A DNA stretch of 64,000 nt, from positions 1 through 64,000 of the forward strand of contig NZ_BJEG01000005.1 in the NCBI RefSeq assembly GCF_005405545.1. Direction: 5' to 3'. The number at the start of each line of letters is the position of its first letter. Positions within the stretch are counted from its first letter, which is position 1. The notes beneath the pieces are model-generated. The model saw nothing but the letters and a program-made list of their open reading frames with translations. It searched no databases and was not told the DNA's origin. This document shows positions 8,777-16,835 of this stretch, in pieces. The position numbers and the translations under genes were made by a program. This DNA is from Weissella hellenica. GTDB taxonomy: Bacteria; Bacillota; Bacilli; Lactobacillales; Lactobacillaceae.

Positions 8777-9891
8777 TTTATCTCTCTTCTATTTAATAAC
8801 TCATCCATTGCAATTGAACACCCTTTTGCTTCCGAACCTTTAATGCGTCCTAATAAGGTGAACCCTGTCGTATCTTGTACAGCCATGTCTTCAGTTAAAA
8901 TAGCCAGGCAAGAATCCCAATTCGCTAAGTCATAATAAGCTATAAGACCTCTTTCCCCTATTTTAACTGGCATTAAGGTTTCCGGATTTAATATTTGAAT
9001 GTTAACCCAATGCGGTGTTTTTTTAGTGTAATAAATTTGTTGTTCTTGATACGCATCCAAAATATTCCGATCATAACATTGTGAACTAATTTCTGTCATA
9101 CCATACATATTAATAATTTGTTGGCGTTTGACGCCGAAAAGAGTCATTAAATTAGTATATAAATCTATCATGCTTACGGCTTCAGACTTACCTTTAAAGC
9201 CACCTGTATCAAAAATAATGCTATCATTTGATAGGCTAAATGTTTTATGCAATTGTTTTAGGTGGTTTAATAAATGTACGTAAGAAAACGATGCACCCAG
9301 TAATAAAATTGGTTCATTATTTGAATTAGCTTGTTCTAATGCTGTAATTAAATGATCATAATCCATTTGATTATTTCTAAAAAAAACGTGACTATTTTGA
9401 GTGCCAAAATTTTTGATAGCTGTTGAAACGTATCGTGATAAAGATGAATTTGGATTTTCTAGTTGATCTGGAAAGAGTGCAAATATTGTTATTTTATCCT
9501 GGTTTGGTAGAACATATTTTTTGAATCCGCTAATCATAGACTGTTCCCATACCAGTAGATTAGACAAATAATGATGACTTTTTTGTGTTGGATTTGTTGT
9601 ACCACTAGATAAAAAGACATCCGCTGCTTCACTTGGATTTGTTGTCGTTAGCTGCAAATATTTGTATGCCTGAATAGGAATTAATGGAAAATATTGCCAT
9701 TGATTAATCGTTAATGGCGTTTTCCTTTTTAATTTTGCATATTCTCGGTATGGTTGATTATATTTAAATTGATAATTAAATATCGTCATCGCTAATTCAT
9801 TAAATTTCTGATTTTTTTCGTTCTCCGTCATTTCCGTTTGTGTAATGAATGCCAAAATTTTTTGTTGTAATGCTTCTTTTATATCAGCCAT
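8773..9891 (-). CDS. luxE: LuxE-type acyl-protein synthetase
   Basis: The LuxE/PaaK-like adenylate-forming enzyme has phosphate-binding loop FLSSGTTNPTQKSHHY, the adenylate motif NMYGMTEISSQ, and the C-terminal KGCSIA motif. The cysteine of KGCSIA (Cys358) corresponds to the acyl-accepting residue of LuxE. The chosen start is the ATG at 9891 (372 residues). It has TCAGGAG six bases ahead, while an upstream in-frame ATG at 9906 would place that ribosome binding site inside the gene. The start overlaps the permease stop by 8 bases. The family activates a carboxylic acid with ATP and passes the acyl group to LuxC. The natural acid is not known here. Confidence 0.85.
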   Translation of the reverse strand: MADIKEALQQKILAFITQTEMTENEKNQKFNELAMTIFNYQFKYNQPYREYAKLKRKTPLTINQWQYFPLIPIQAYKYLQLTTTNPSEAADVFLSSGTTNPTQKSHHYLSNLLVWEQSMISGFKKYVLPNQDKITIFALFPDQLENPNSSLSRYVSTAIKNFGTQNSHVFFRNNQMDYDHLITALEQANSNNEPILLLGASFSYVHLLNHLKQLHKTFSLSNDSIIFDTGGFKGKSEAVSMIDLYTNLMTLFGVKRQQIINMYGMTEISSQCYDRNILDAYQEQQIYYTKKTPHWVNIQILNPETLMPVKIGERGLIAYYDLANWDSCLAILTEDMAVQDTTGFTLLGRIKGSEAKGCSIAMDELLNRREIK

Positions 9892-11167
9892 GATTTCTCC
9901 TGACATTATTAATTAAATTCGGTATGTTGATTAATAAAATTTGTAACACTAACGCTGAAATTGCCCCGATTAAAATCATATTAGACAATAACTCACCCAC
10001 AAGGCCATGCCAACCACTTGAATAATTAGGTAACGCTACCCCAAGTGCAATAGATATCCCAATTATCATTTGATTTGCTTCAGTCGCTGCTGCTTTTTTC
10101 ATAATATTAAATCCAGTCATAATCAATGACGTTGCTGCAGGTAGGAATATACCACCAATTACAGGGCTTGGTGTCATTGCTAAAAACGCACCAAACTTAG
10201 GCATAAATCCCAGTATGATAAATAAGCAAGCAGCAATAATAATTGGTACTTTAGATTTATTACCAGTTAGTTTCATAATTCCGACGTTTTGCGCAAACCC
10301 TGATGTTGGAAAACCACCAAATAAAGAAGATAGAATTGATCCAGCAGATTCACCAATTAAACCATTTTGAATACGCTTAGGTGTAATATCTTCATTTATT
10401 ACTTCCCCAACTGCCTGGTAAACCCCTAAAGATTCAACCACAGCAACGATATATGCAACTAAAAATGTTAGAAATATGACGCCATTAAATTTAAGTTCTC
10501 CATATGGTAGCAAACTAGGTAATCCAAACCATGCTTTCGTCGACAATGCACTGTAATCAACAACGTGCAGTGAAAAAGCTAATACATCACCAACAATCAG
10601 GGCAATTAAAAATGAAAATCGTTTCCAAACCCCCTTACCAAATAGTGACAAAATAACCACAATTGTTGTTGTTGTAATCGCTAATAGCAATGTATTAGGT
10701 GAAGAAAATCCTTTATCTCCCGGATAACCACCTAAAAATTCAGATAAAGTAAAACTTGATAAAGAAATACCGACTAGAAAAATTAAAGTACCCGTAATTG
10801 CTGGTGTTAAAATTTTAATTAATTTATTAATTAACCCTGTGATTGATAGTCCAAATACAATCAGGGCGCTTAACAAAATTGACCCACTGGCAGCGGTTAA
10901 TTGCCCTGTCTTTCCTGCACTAATCATTAACGCATCAAATGATGCAGACGGTCCCTGAATAATTGGTAATTTTACTAAACGTGTTACTTGCGTTAGAGTA
11001 ACTAGACCTGAAACAATAAAAATTGTGTTAACTAAATTGGTTGATAAACTAAGTGAAAGCCCAGCAGCCGTGGCAACATAAATTGGGTCTAGCCAAACAT
11101 TTGATACAAATACGTGTTGTAATCCAGCTAGGCCATGATCAATAACGCGCTTATTTTTAAGATTCAT
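9884..11167 (-). CDS. NCS2-family nucleobase/pyrimidine-type permease under TPP control
   Basis: This 427-residue membrane protein has the NCS2 (xanthine/uracil permease) pattern: 12-14 hydrophobic segments, the IIQGPSASFDALM segment early on, and the GGFPTSGFAQNVG and FLPAATSLIMTGFNI stretches typical of the family. It is the first gene after the tandem TPP riboswitches and is translationally linked to luxE. NCS2 members carry purines, pyrimidines or related rings. The regulation suggests that a pyrimidine or thiazole precursor or breakdown product of thiamine is the cargo (inference). RBS AGGAAT precedes the ATG. Uracil or xanthine transport is the alternative by homology. Confidence 0.85.
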   Translation of the reverse strand: MNLKNKRVIDHGLAGLQHVFVSNVWLDPIYVATAAGLSLSLSTNLVNTIFIVSGLVTLTQVTRLVKLPIIQGPSASFDALMISAGKTGQLTAASGSILLSALIVFGLSITGLINKLIKILTPAITGTLIFLVGISLSSFTLSEFLGGYPGDKGFSSPNTLLLAITTTTIVVILSLFGKGVWKRFSFLIALIVGDVLAFSLHVVDYSALSTKAWFGLPSLLPYGELKFNGVIFLTFLVAYIVAVVESLGVYQAVGEVINEDITPKRIQNGLIGESAGSILSSLFGGFPTSGFAQNVGIMKLTGNKSKVPIIIAACLFIILGFMPKFGAFLAMTPSPVIGGIFLPAATSLIMTGFNIMKKAAATEANQMIIGISIALGVALPNYSSGWHGLVGELLSNMILIGAISALVLQILLINIPNLINNVRRNHG

Positions 11168-11190
11168 CTTATTCCTATTCCTTATCCAAA

Positions 11191-11228
11191 TAAAAAAGCA
11201 TTCTCTTTATCGACGTAAAAAGAATGCT
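11191..11228 (-). terminator. Terminator controlled by the downstream TPP aptamer
   Basis: On the minus strand, stem AGCATTCT/AGAATGCT (11221-11228 with 11197-11204) is followed by a T run. It lies between the second TPP aptamer and the NCS2 start codon, so it is the likely expression platform of a TPP OFF switch. Confidence 0.85.
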
Positions 11229-11250
11229 GTAAAGTAAAATTTAATTACTA

Positions 11251-11326
11251 AACCGTCACTTTCCTACGCTAGTTTAAACTAGATCAGGTTCAGAGGGTAC
11301 TTCTCAGTCAATCGACGCCCCTAGTG
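11251..11326 (-). ncRNA. TPP riboswitch (THI box), downstream copy of a tandem pair
   Basis: Read on the minus strand it holds the THI-box signatures GGGGCGTC, CTGAGA, the ACCCTCTGAACCTGAT block and GCGTAGGAAAG. The last block differs from the usual CGTAGGGAAG by a G-to-A change, which may weaken ligand binding. It is followed by its own terminator (11191-11228). When TPP is bound, transcription of the NCS2-luxE-luxC-SDR operon should stop here. Confidence 0.92.
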
Positions 11327-11419
11327 CCTATTTAATTAATTTTAATATTATCCCATATTACTGATGCCTCCATACATTAAATATGCTGCCAATTAAGCGA
11401 GAGTAAAAATAGGTAAAAA

Positions 11420-11453
11420 CAAAAAATGCCCTCTGACTTTGCAGAGAAGCATT
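11420..11453 (-). terminator. Terminator controlled by the upstream TPP aptamer
   Basis: On the minus strand a stem AATGC-tt-CTCTG paired with CAGAG-g-GCATT is followed by TTTTTTG. It lies just past the first-transcribed TPP aptamer and before the second one, so each aptamer has its own stop signal. Confidence 0.8.
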
Positions 11454-11468
11454 AGTAAACAATCACTA

Positions 11469-11541
11469 TAATACTTCCCTACGTTAGTACAAACTAAATC
11501 AGGTTCAAAGGGTGCTTCTCAGTCAATCGACGCCCCTAGTT
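11469..11541 (-). ncRNA. TPP riboswitch (THI box), upstream copy of a tandem pair
   Basis: On the minus strand it contains CTGAGA, ACCCTTTGAACCTGAT and ACGTAGGGAAG, in consensus order and spacing. Its first 26 bases are identical to those of the second copy about 215 bases downstream, which suggests duplication. A terminator follows directly. Tandem TPP switches are known from a few Bacillus thiamine genes and give a steeper response. Confidence 0.93.
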
Positions 11542-11590
11542 TCAGTTAGTGTATCACACTTTTAAATTTAATTGGGAACAATTTTTATTA

Positions 11591-12139
11591 TCAGTTATTT
11601 TCCCAGTCACTTTTTAGTAATGTCCAAATATACCCATCATGGTAGCCATCCTCTAATCGTTCATTTGCACGAATTAAACCATCTAAATGGAATCCTGCTC
11701 TTTCTGCAACCTTATTACTGCGTGTATTTTCAACTGCTGCATGAATTTCGATTTTATTAACTTCATACTCAGTAAATCCTAATTCACACATGCCTATCAC
11801 TGCTCGTTACATAATCCCTTTACCAACAAATTTAGTAGCCAACCAATAACCAATTTCCGTACTATTATCTAATTTGAGAAACCTATTAAAGCTAATGGCA
11901 CCAGCAGGTTGCTCGTTAAAAAGGATAATTGTCGTAACTGAATCGCCTTTACCAAAATTCTCTAAATTCCTTACTAATGCACGTTCTTCATCCGCTACAT
12001 TTTTCATATCTACTGACCACATCAACCATTGTGATAACTCTTTACGGCTGGCATCAATTAAATCATAAATTGCTTTAGCATCAATTTTTGGTCTTGGTAG
12101 TGCTAAACTTACCTCTTCATCAATTTTATATTGAAACAT
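11591..12139 (-). pseudogene. GNAT acetyltransferase with an in-frame nonsense codon
   Basis: The two halves read in the same frame on the minus strand: residues 1-110 end with FVGKGIM, then TAA (11807-11809), then RAVIGMCELGF and the rest to SDWENN. Joined, they form a complete RimJ/RimL-type N-acetyltransferase of about 182 residues. It has the acetyl-CoA loop around GKGIM and the family ending KIEIHAAVENTRSNKVAERAGF. The stop replaces a sense codon in the acetyl-CoA binding loop, so the gene is most likely inactive. A strong AGGAGG ribosome binding site remains. It lies 24 bases downstream of the frameshifted LD-carboxypeptidase, so a formerly joint operon has decayed. A sequencing error is possible. 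Confidence 0.85.
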
Positions 12140-12163
12140 CCTGCAACCTCCTGCAAGTAAAAA

Positions 12164-13146
12164 CTATTTTTCATAAACTGTTATCTGTAACGTCTTGCTA
12201 TCAATTGCAACTTCGCCACCTAACGGAAATGTAAAAATCGGCTGCGTATGCCCAAAATCCACATCGTAAATGACTGGTATCTGTTTAAGGATTGGATATT
12301 TATCTAATATGTATAATAGTAAATTATGTGTCATACCACACTCTTTAGGAAATCTACCAATTACCAACCCTTTTACATCTGGATTAACTTGTAAAAACTG
12401 CGCTAATAATCGATCAAATTCATAAGCATCACCCTCTTCAGCTTCTTCTAAAAAACCAATCGGTTGTACAATTTTCCTAAAATAAGGCGTACCAAATAAT
12501 AAATGATACGTTTGAATATTGCCACCAATTATAGTTCCTGTGGCGTGACCCTCATTATATACTTGCCATTTATTAGGTAAAAAATTCCTTGGAATTGATG
12601 TGTCATACATGGATCGCTTGTATAGACATCATTTTCCTCTAAATCATAACGCGCACCTTCTTGTCGGTCCGACACTGATTTCAACCATTGACTAGTTTGA
12701 AAGTCCTGTAGGGCATCCATTTTAAACGAAGAATACGCTGGTGAATAATACGTCACCAACCCTGTTTTAGCAAAAATAGCTGTATGTAGACTAGTTGTAT
12801 CAGAATAACCAAAGAAAAATTTGGGATTATTTTTGATTAAGGACCAGTCAATGTATGGGAGCAATTCATTGGCATTGAACCCACCGATAGTCGTCATAAC
12901 TGCTTTAACTTGCTTATCACGAAAAGCATCATGTAAATCAGCTACTCTTGCTGCAATTGAGGCTGAAAATAGTTGATCATTTTCATAAATATGGTCACCA
13001 AAAGTCACTTTAAAGCCTAACCGTTCTAATCGCTCTTTGGCAATCAAATTAGCTTGCATGCCACCAACTTTTTCTAAACTTGAGCTTGGCGAAATAACAC
13101 GAATTTCATCACCAGATTGTAATTTTTGCGGATAAATTTTTTTCAT
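12164..13146 (-). pseudogene. LD-carboxypeptidase (LdcA/MccF family, S66), frameshifted
   Basis: The N-terminal part (13146 down to about 12611) carries the S66 start MKKIYPQKLQSGDEIRVISPSS and the nucleophile serine in FFFGYSDTTSLH. The C-terminal part continues in another frame from YDTSIPRNFLPN through GGNIQTYHLLFGTPYF and DVDFGHTQPIF, which holds the catalytic His. The switch occurs around 12608-12612 and is explained by one missing base (GAT CCA TGG TAT reduced to GAT CCA TGT AT). The intact enzyme would trim cross-linked muropeptides or cleave microcin-type compounds in the cytosol. Both halves are otherwise well conserved, so the mutation is recent or is an assembly error. Confidence 0.85.
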
Positions 13147-13275
13147 TTTGTATACCCTTTCTGCGATTCTCTGACACCTTACTTGCTACACTCTATCAAA
13201 AATAAAAATATTCACATTTTTTAATTTATCATTTTACAATATTGATATTATAGCGTTTTATTATGAGAAAATCTA

Positions 13276-13305
13276 TTGAAATTAAAATGAAATCTAGTAT
13301 ATAAT
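13276..13305 (+). promoter_or_regulatory. Promoter of GNAT gene
   Basis: -35 TTGAAA (13276-13281) and -10 TATAAT (13300-13305) with an 18-base spacer, 43 bases ahead of the start codon. Confidence 0.6.
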
Positions 13306-13348
13306 TAGACTAAAATATCGACTAACGTTCAAAATACTAGGAGTAACG

Positions 13349-13891
13349 ATGCAAATCGAATTAAAACAATTAAGTGTACAGGATTTATTACCATTCTGGG
13401 AATTAGCTTTTAGTAATCCTGATGCTGAATGGACCAAATGGAATGGTCCTTACTTTCATGACACACTTCCTACCAAAAAAGATTTTATTGATTTAAAACA
13501 ATTCAACCCTTATTTAGAAAATCCAATGCGTAAAATAATTTGGCTTAATAATGAAATGGTCGGTCTCGTCTCCGCCTACTATGAAGATGTACCACTAAAC
13601 CAATGGTTGGATGTCGGTATCACCGTTTATAAACAAACTAACTGGCGCCATGGTATCGGCAAAGCAGCATTAGATCAATGGATCACAGAACTCTTTGAAA
13701 CAACTAATTTACCACACGTTGGTTTAACTACCTGGTCAGGAAATCTTCGTATGATTGCTCTCGCTGAAAGTTTACAATTGAAAAAAGAAGCCGAAGTTCG
13801 TCAAGTTCGCTTTTGGCAGAACAAATACTGGGACTCAGTTAAATATGGGGTTTTACGTGATGAATGGGTAAATAAAGCCAATCAAAAATAG
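13349..13891 (+). CDS. GNAT family N-acetyltransferase
   Basis: This 180-residue protein has the RimJ/RimL-like GNAT layout: strand IIWLNNEMVGLVSAYY (about 66-81), WLDVGITVYKQTNWRHGIGKAALDQWI (about 91-117) containing the acetyl-CoA loop RxxGxG/A as RHGIGK, and HVGLTTWSGNLRMIALAESLQLKKEAEVR near the C-terminus. It transfers an acetyl group from acetyl-CoA to an amine; the acceptor is unknown. It has its own promoter, RBS AGGAG and a terminator, so it is a single-gene unit. Confidence 0.82.
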   Translation: MQIELKQLSVQDLLPFWELAFSNPDAEWTKWNGPYFHDTLPTKKDFIDLKQFNPYLENPMRKIIWLNNEMVGLVSAYYEDVPLNQWLDVGITVYKQTNWRHGIGKAALDQWITELFETTNLPHVGLTTWSGNLRMIALAESLQLKKEAEVRQVRFWQNKYWDSVKYGVLRDEWVNKANQK

Positions 13892-13936
13892 TCGTCAATC
13901 TAATCATTTAAATGATAGATTGACGACTATTTTTTT
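13889..13936. terminator. Terminator between GNAT and FNT channel genes
   Basis: A long stem starts TAGTCGTCAATCT (from 13889) and pairs with AGATTGACGACTA, then seven T follow. It can act for the GNAT gene, and possibly the convergent FNT gene. Confidence 0.85.
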
Positions 13937-13953
13937 AATAACAAATCAATATT

Positions 13954-14835
13954 TTAATCAACGTAATCCGTCTTGGTCTTATTCATCCAAGCATAGGTCA
14001 TTCCGATGATTAAAGAACCACCAACATAATTACCAATTAAGGCAAAAAATAAGTTGTGTAGCACACTACCCAATGTCATACCAGCAATCGTACCGTTTGA
14101 AGCAAAGAAGGCTAGTGAAAAGGCTGGGAAATTAGCAATAACGTGTTCGTAACCTAAGAAAGCGAAGATAAAGATAACGAAGATAATGGCCATCACCTTA
14201 CCCGCATCATCCTTCATGCGCAGGTTAATGAAGAAGGCCGTATTAACAACAATGTTAGCAAAAATGGCTTCGACAAAAATTTGAATTGACGATTTACTTA
14301 GTTTACCAGCGATACCGTCAAATAAATAATTACTTGCCGGTAGATCTTGGAATGCCCCCGTCAGTGAAATGAGGTAAGCAAAGAAAATTCCCCCAATTAA
14401 ATTGAACAATAGTGTCGTTCCTAGAACCTTAGCCGCCGTTGAGAAATGAATCTTTTTACGGTAAACCCCCACTGTCACAAACAGCATATTGGACGTTCCT
14501 AATTCAGCTCCCATAAAAATGATCATCACCAATGACCAACTAAACATGAAAGCAAAAGTGAATTTACCAGAGCCTGGCAATAATTTTTCAGCTTGTAGTG
14601 CTGTCCCGAATGCGGCCGCCGTTCCTAAAGTTAAGAATAAGGTTGCCAGCATTGCGCGAGCAGCATAACGTGCATAACTACTTTGGAACAAAGTAACTTT
14701 ATTCATCAAAGCAGCATCTATTTTTCTAAATAGTGGTGATTTTTCAGCTACGGTTTCATCTACTGAATCTATCGGCTTTGCTATATCAAAATCTGGTAAC
14801 TGGACCGGTTTTGAAGTTGACACATGTGCATCCAT
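13954..14835 (-). CDS. Formate/nitrite transporter (FNT) family channel
   Basis: The 293-residue membrane protein has six hydrophobic segments after a ~50-residue cytosolic N-terminal extension. FNT-type signatures include LGTAAAFGTALQAEKLL in helix 1, ELGTSNMLFVTVGVYRKKI (helix 2-3 loop) and GNYVGGSLIIGMTYAW at the end. FNT channels pass small monocarboxylates with protons. It lies 31 bases downstream of lactate oxidase on the same strand, with RBS AAGGAG, and no formate lyase gene is near. Lactate (or pyruvate/acetate) movement is therefore a sensible alternative to formate (inference from context). Confidence 0.85.
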   Translation of the reverse strand: MDAHVSTSKPVQLPDFDIAKPIDSVDETVAEKSPLFRKIDAALMNKVTLFQSSYARYAARAMLATLFLTLGTAAAFGTALQAEKLLPGSGKFTFAFMFSWSLVMIIFMGAELGTSNMLFVTVGVYRKKIHFSTAAKVLGTTLLFNLIGGIFFAYLISLTGAFQDLPASNYLFDGIAGKLSKSSIQIFVEAIFANIVVNTAFFINLRMKDDAGKVMAIIFVIFIFAFLGYEHVIANFPAFSLAFFASNGTIAGMTLGSVLHNLFFALIGNYVGGSLIIGMTYAWMNKTKTDYVD

Positions 14836-14866
14836 CAGTACATGCTCCTTTTATCTATGTGATTAT

Positions 14867-15961
14867 TTACCAGGCATCGCGCAATGTAAAATTGCGAACA
14901 TCATCAATGGTTTGGGTACCAGCAAGTTGCATAACTAATGCTAACTCATCCTTAAAGAAGTTAAATACTTGCTCAACACCCGTTGCCCCACCAAGTGATA
15001 AGCCATAGATAGCTGGGCGCCCAATTGCCACTAAATCAGCCCCCGTTGCTAATGCCTTAAAAACATGTTGGCCACGACGGACACCACTATCAAAGACAAC
15101 AGGTGCTCGTCCACTAACGGCATCAACAACTGTTTCTAATATCTCAAAGGCTGCAGGACCACCGTCTAATTGACGACCACCATGATTAGTGACCCAAATA
15201 CCACGCGCACCAGCGTCTAATGAACGATAAACATCTTCAGCACTTTGGACTCCCTTAACGTAAACTGGAATATCTGTATGACTTGCAATATATTCAACAT
15301 CACGTGGTGACAATTTTTGCTTAGCCGACTTATACACAGCATCCATACTCTGGCCCACTCCAGATTGATATGCTGCGACGATGGGCATTGGCAACGGAAA
15401 TGTGAAGTGATTACGCTTATCAGCTTCACGATTACCATCCAAAGTAGCATCGGCTGTTAAGACAATTGCCTTTGAACCATTACGTTCAGCTGTTGCAATA
15501 ATTTGATCATTAATGCCGTTATCTTTACTCATGTAAAATTGGAACCATTGATTAGCATCTTGTCCGCCAGCTTCACGAATATCTTCTAACGTTGTCGATG
15601 CAAACGAAGATGCTGTAAAGATAGAGCCGAAATTTGAAACTCCTTTTGCCGAATATTTTTCTCCCTCAACGTGTGCTAATCCATGTGCAGCAACCGGTGC
15701 CATAATAATTGGCGCTGTTAGATGTATATCTTGAAAATCAACCGCCGTATCAGGATGTTCAACATCACGCAAAACACCAGGTACAATGACCTTTTTATCA
15801 AAAGACGTAATATTCCGCTTATAGGTGATTAAATCACCCGCACCACTTTGAATGTAACCATACCCCCCACGTGGAATGGTCTCTTTAGCTGCCTCTTCTA
15901 AATCGTTAGTATTAACAAAGTCTACTCTTCCTTCGCGTTCACTAGCAATGTACTCACTCAT
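14867..15961 (-). CDS. lctO: L-lactate oxidase (FMN alpha-hydroxy-acid oxidase)
   Basis: The 364-residue TIM-barrel flavoenzyme has the family active site WVTNHGGRQLDGGPA (catalytic His260, Arg263) and IIMAPVAAHGLAH at the FMN site. It also has QWFQFYMSKD and the phosphate-binding end VFDSGVRRGQHVFKALATGADLVAIGRP. It oxidises L-lactate with O2 to pyruvate and hydrogen peroxide in the cytosol. It heads a two-gene unit with the FNT channel. A perfect cre site sits between its promoter and start codon, so glucose repression through CcpA is expected. The pyruvate it yields can feed the pdh complex encoded elsewhere in this window. Confidence 0.9.
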   Translation of the reverse strand: MSEYIASEREGRVDFVNTNDLEEAAKETIPRGGYGYIQSGAGDLITYKRNITSFDKKVIVPGVLRDVEHPDTAVDFQDIHLTAPIIMAPVAAHGLAHVEGEKYSAKGVSNFGSIFTASSFASTTLEDIREAGGQDANQWFQFYMSKDNGINDQIIATAERNGSKAIVLTADATLDGNREADKRNHFTFPLPMPIVAAYQSGVGQSMDAVYKSAKQKLSPRDVEYIASHTDIPVYVKGVQSAEDVYRSLDAGARGIWVTNHGGRQLDGGPAAFEILETVVDAVSGRAPVVFDSGVRRGQHVFKALATGADLVAIGRPAIYGLSLGGATGVEQVFNFFKDELALVMQLAGTQTIDDVRNFTLRDAW

Positions 15962-15995
15962 AAATATATCCCCTTTAAAATTTAAAATATCAAAA

Positions 15996-16009
15996 TGTAA
16001 CCGCTTACA
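15996..16009 (-). promoter_or_regulatory. cre site (CcpA operator) of lctO
   Basis: TGTAACCGCTTACA fits the cre consensus TGWAANCGNTNWCA at every position. It lies about 20 bases downstream of the predicted transcription start, where bound CcpA would block elongation. Confidence 0.85.
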
Positions 16010-16026
16010 TTTTTCCTACGAGATAT

Positions 16027-16055
16027 ATAATACGGGATTAGCTTCCGAAATTCAA
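16027..16055 (-). promoter_or_regulatory. Promoter of lctO
   Basis: On the minus strand, -35 TTGAAT (16050-16055) and -10 TATTAT (16027-16032) have a 17-base spacer. The rest of the 346-base gap up to the Nudix gene (16060-16230) shows nothing else I can name. Confidence 0.65.
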
Positions 16056-16234
16056 GAATAATTTTAAAAAAGTTCACATATTTATCGAAATTATTGCATT
16101 ATTTTGTTCACATTTAAAGAATATTACCGCGGTAGTTCTAATGAACAGCCTCTCATAATCCAATTTATACATAAATTGATAACGTACATGCCAAATATTT
16201 TAACTTAGCTATTTCTTCCGTAAATATTAAAGCA

Positions 16235-16287
16235 AAAGGTCATCAAATTGAACCTTGAAATTTAATTCAATTTGATGACCTTTTTTA
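16235..16287 (-). terminator. Terminator after Nudix gene
   Basis: An inverted repeat of about 18 bp (AAGGTCATCAAATTGAA and its complement) has T runs on both strands. It lies 21 bases past the Nudix stop. Confidence 0.85.
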
Positions 16288-16307
16288 AATTATTCTTGAT
16301 AAAATTT

Positions 16308-16820
16308 CTAATTTGTAAAAGCACGCTCATTTTCTGGCAAAACGTGCCAATTTTCTAAACTAGTATCGTGAGTGTCAAATACACCAGACTGAATATAGTC
16401 TTTTGCTTTCAGAACAAGTGGGGACGCATTATTAGTAGTTAATTCATCAAAATCAACTAACAAGGAACCTAACGAATCTTGCCCTTCAAACTGCTTAACA
16501 GAATTCATTACTTGTCCAGCAAATTCTTGAATTTCATAGAAAACGGTAATATGTTGATTCATCTTATAATCCAAGTAATGCCAAGGATATTTAAAACTAG
16601 TAACACCTAATTGTTTCATCTTAGAAACTTTCAAACCGGTTTCTTCTTTAATTTCACGATTGATAGCATCTTTTAAAAACTCACCGTCTTCTAAACTGCC
16701 GCCAGGCAAATCAAAGCGATTAATATATGGTACACCATTTTTCTTAATTACCACTAACTTATTATTAGTAATAATAATGCCATAGACACCAAATGCACGA
16801 TGTACATTATTATGTTCCAT
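16308..16820 (-). CDS. Nudix hydrolase
   Basis: The 170-residue protein has a full Nudix box, G-x5-E-x7-REIKEETGL (GSLEDGEFLKDAINREIKEETGL pattern, about residues 40-62), which binds the metal used to cleave nucleoside-diphosphate-linked compounds. The N-terminal strand AFGVYGIIITNNKLVVIKK and the short length fit MutT-like house-cleaning or sugar-nucleotide hydrolases. The substrate cannot be told. It follows the SGNH esterase gene by 15 bases, with RBS GGAGG, suggesting joint transcription. Confidence 0.85.
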   Translation of the reverse strand: MEHNNVHRAFGVYGIIITNNKLVVIKKNGVPYINRFDLPGGSLEDGEFLKDAINREIKEETGLKVSKMKQLGVTSFKYPWHYLDYKMNQHITVFYEIQEFAGQVMNSVKQFEGQDSLGSLLVDFDELTTNNASPLVLKAKDYIQSGVFDTHDTSLENWHVLPENERAFTN

Positions 16821-16835
16821 ATTTGCCCTCCATTG

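Noticed and set aside
6528-9891. Bioluminescence (lux) operon
   Set aside because: Only the LuxC and LuxE families are present; there is no luciferase luxA/luxB, luxD or flavin reductase, and the leader is a TPP switch.
12529-12610. Programmed frameshift in the LD-carboxypeptidase
   Set aside because: There is no slippery heptamer or downstream stimulatory structure at the switch, and the family is not known to frameshift; a one-base deletion explains it.
14733-15008. Open frame opposite the FNT channel and lctO
   Set aside because: It is a shadow of two well supported genes on the other strand, with no ribosome binding site or recognisable protein.
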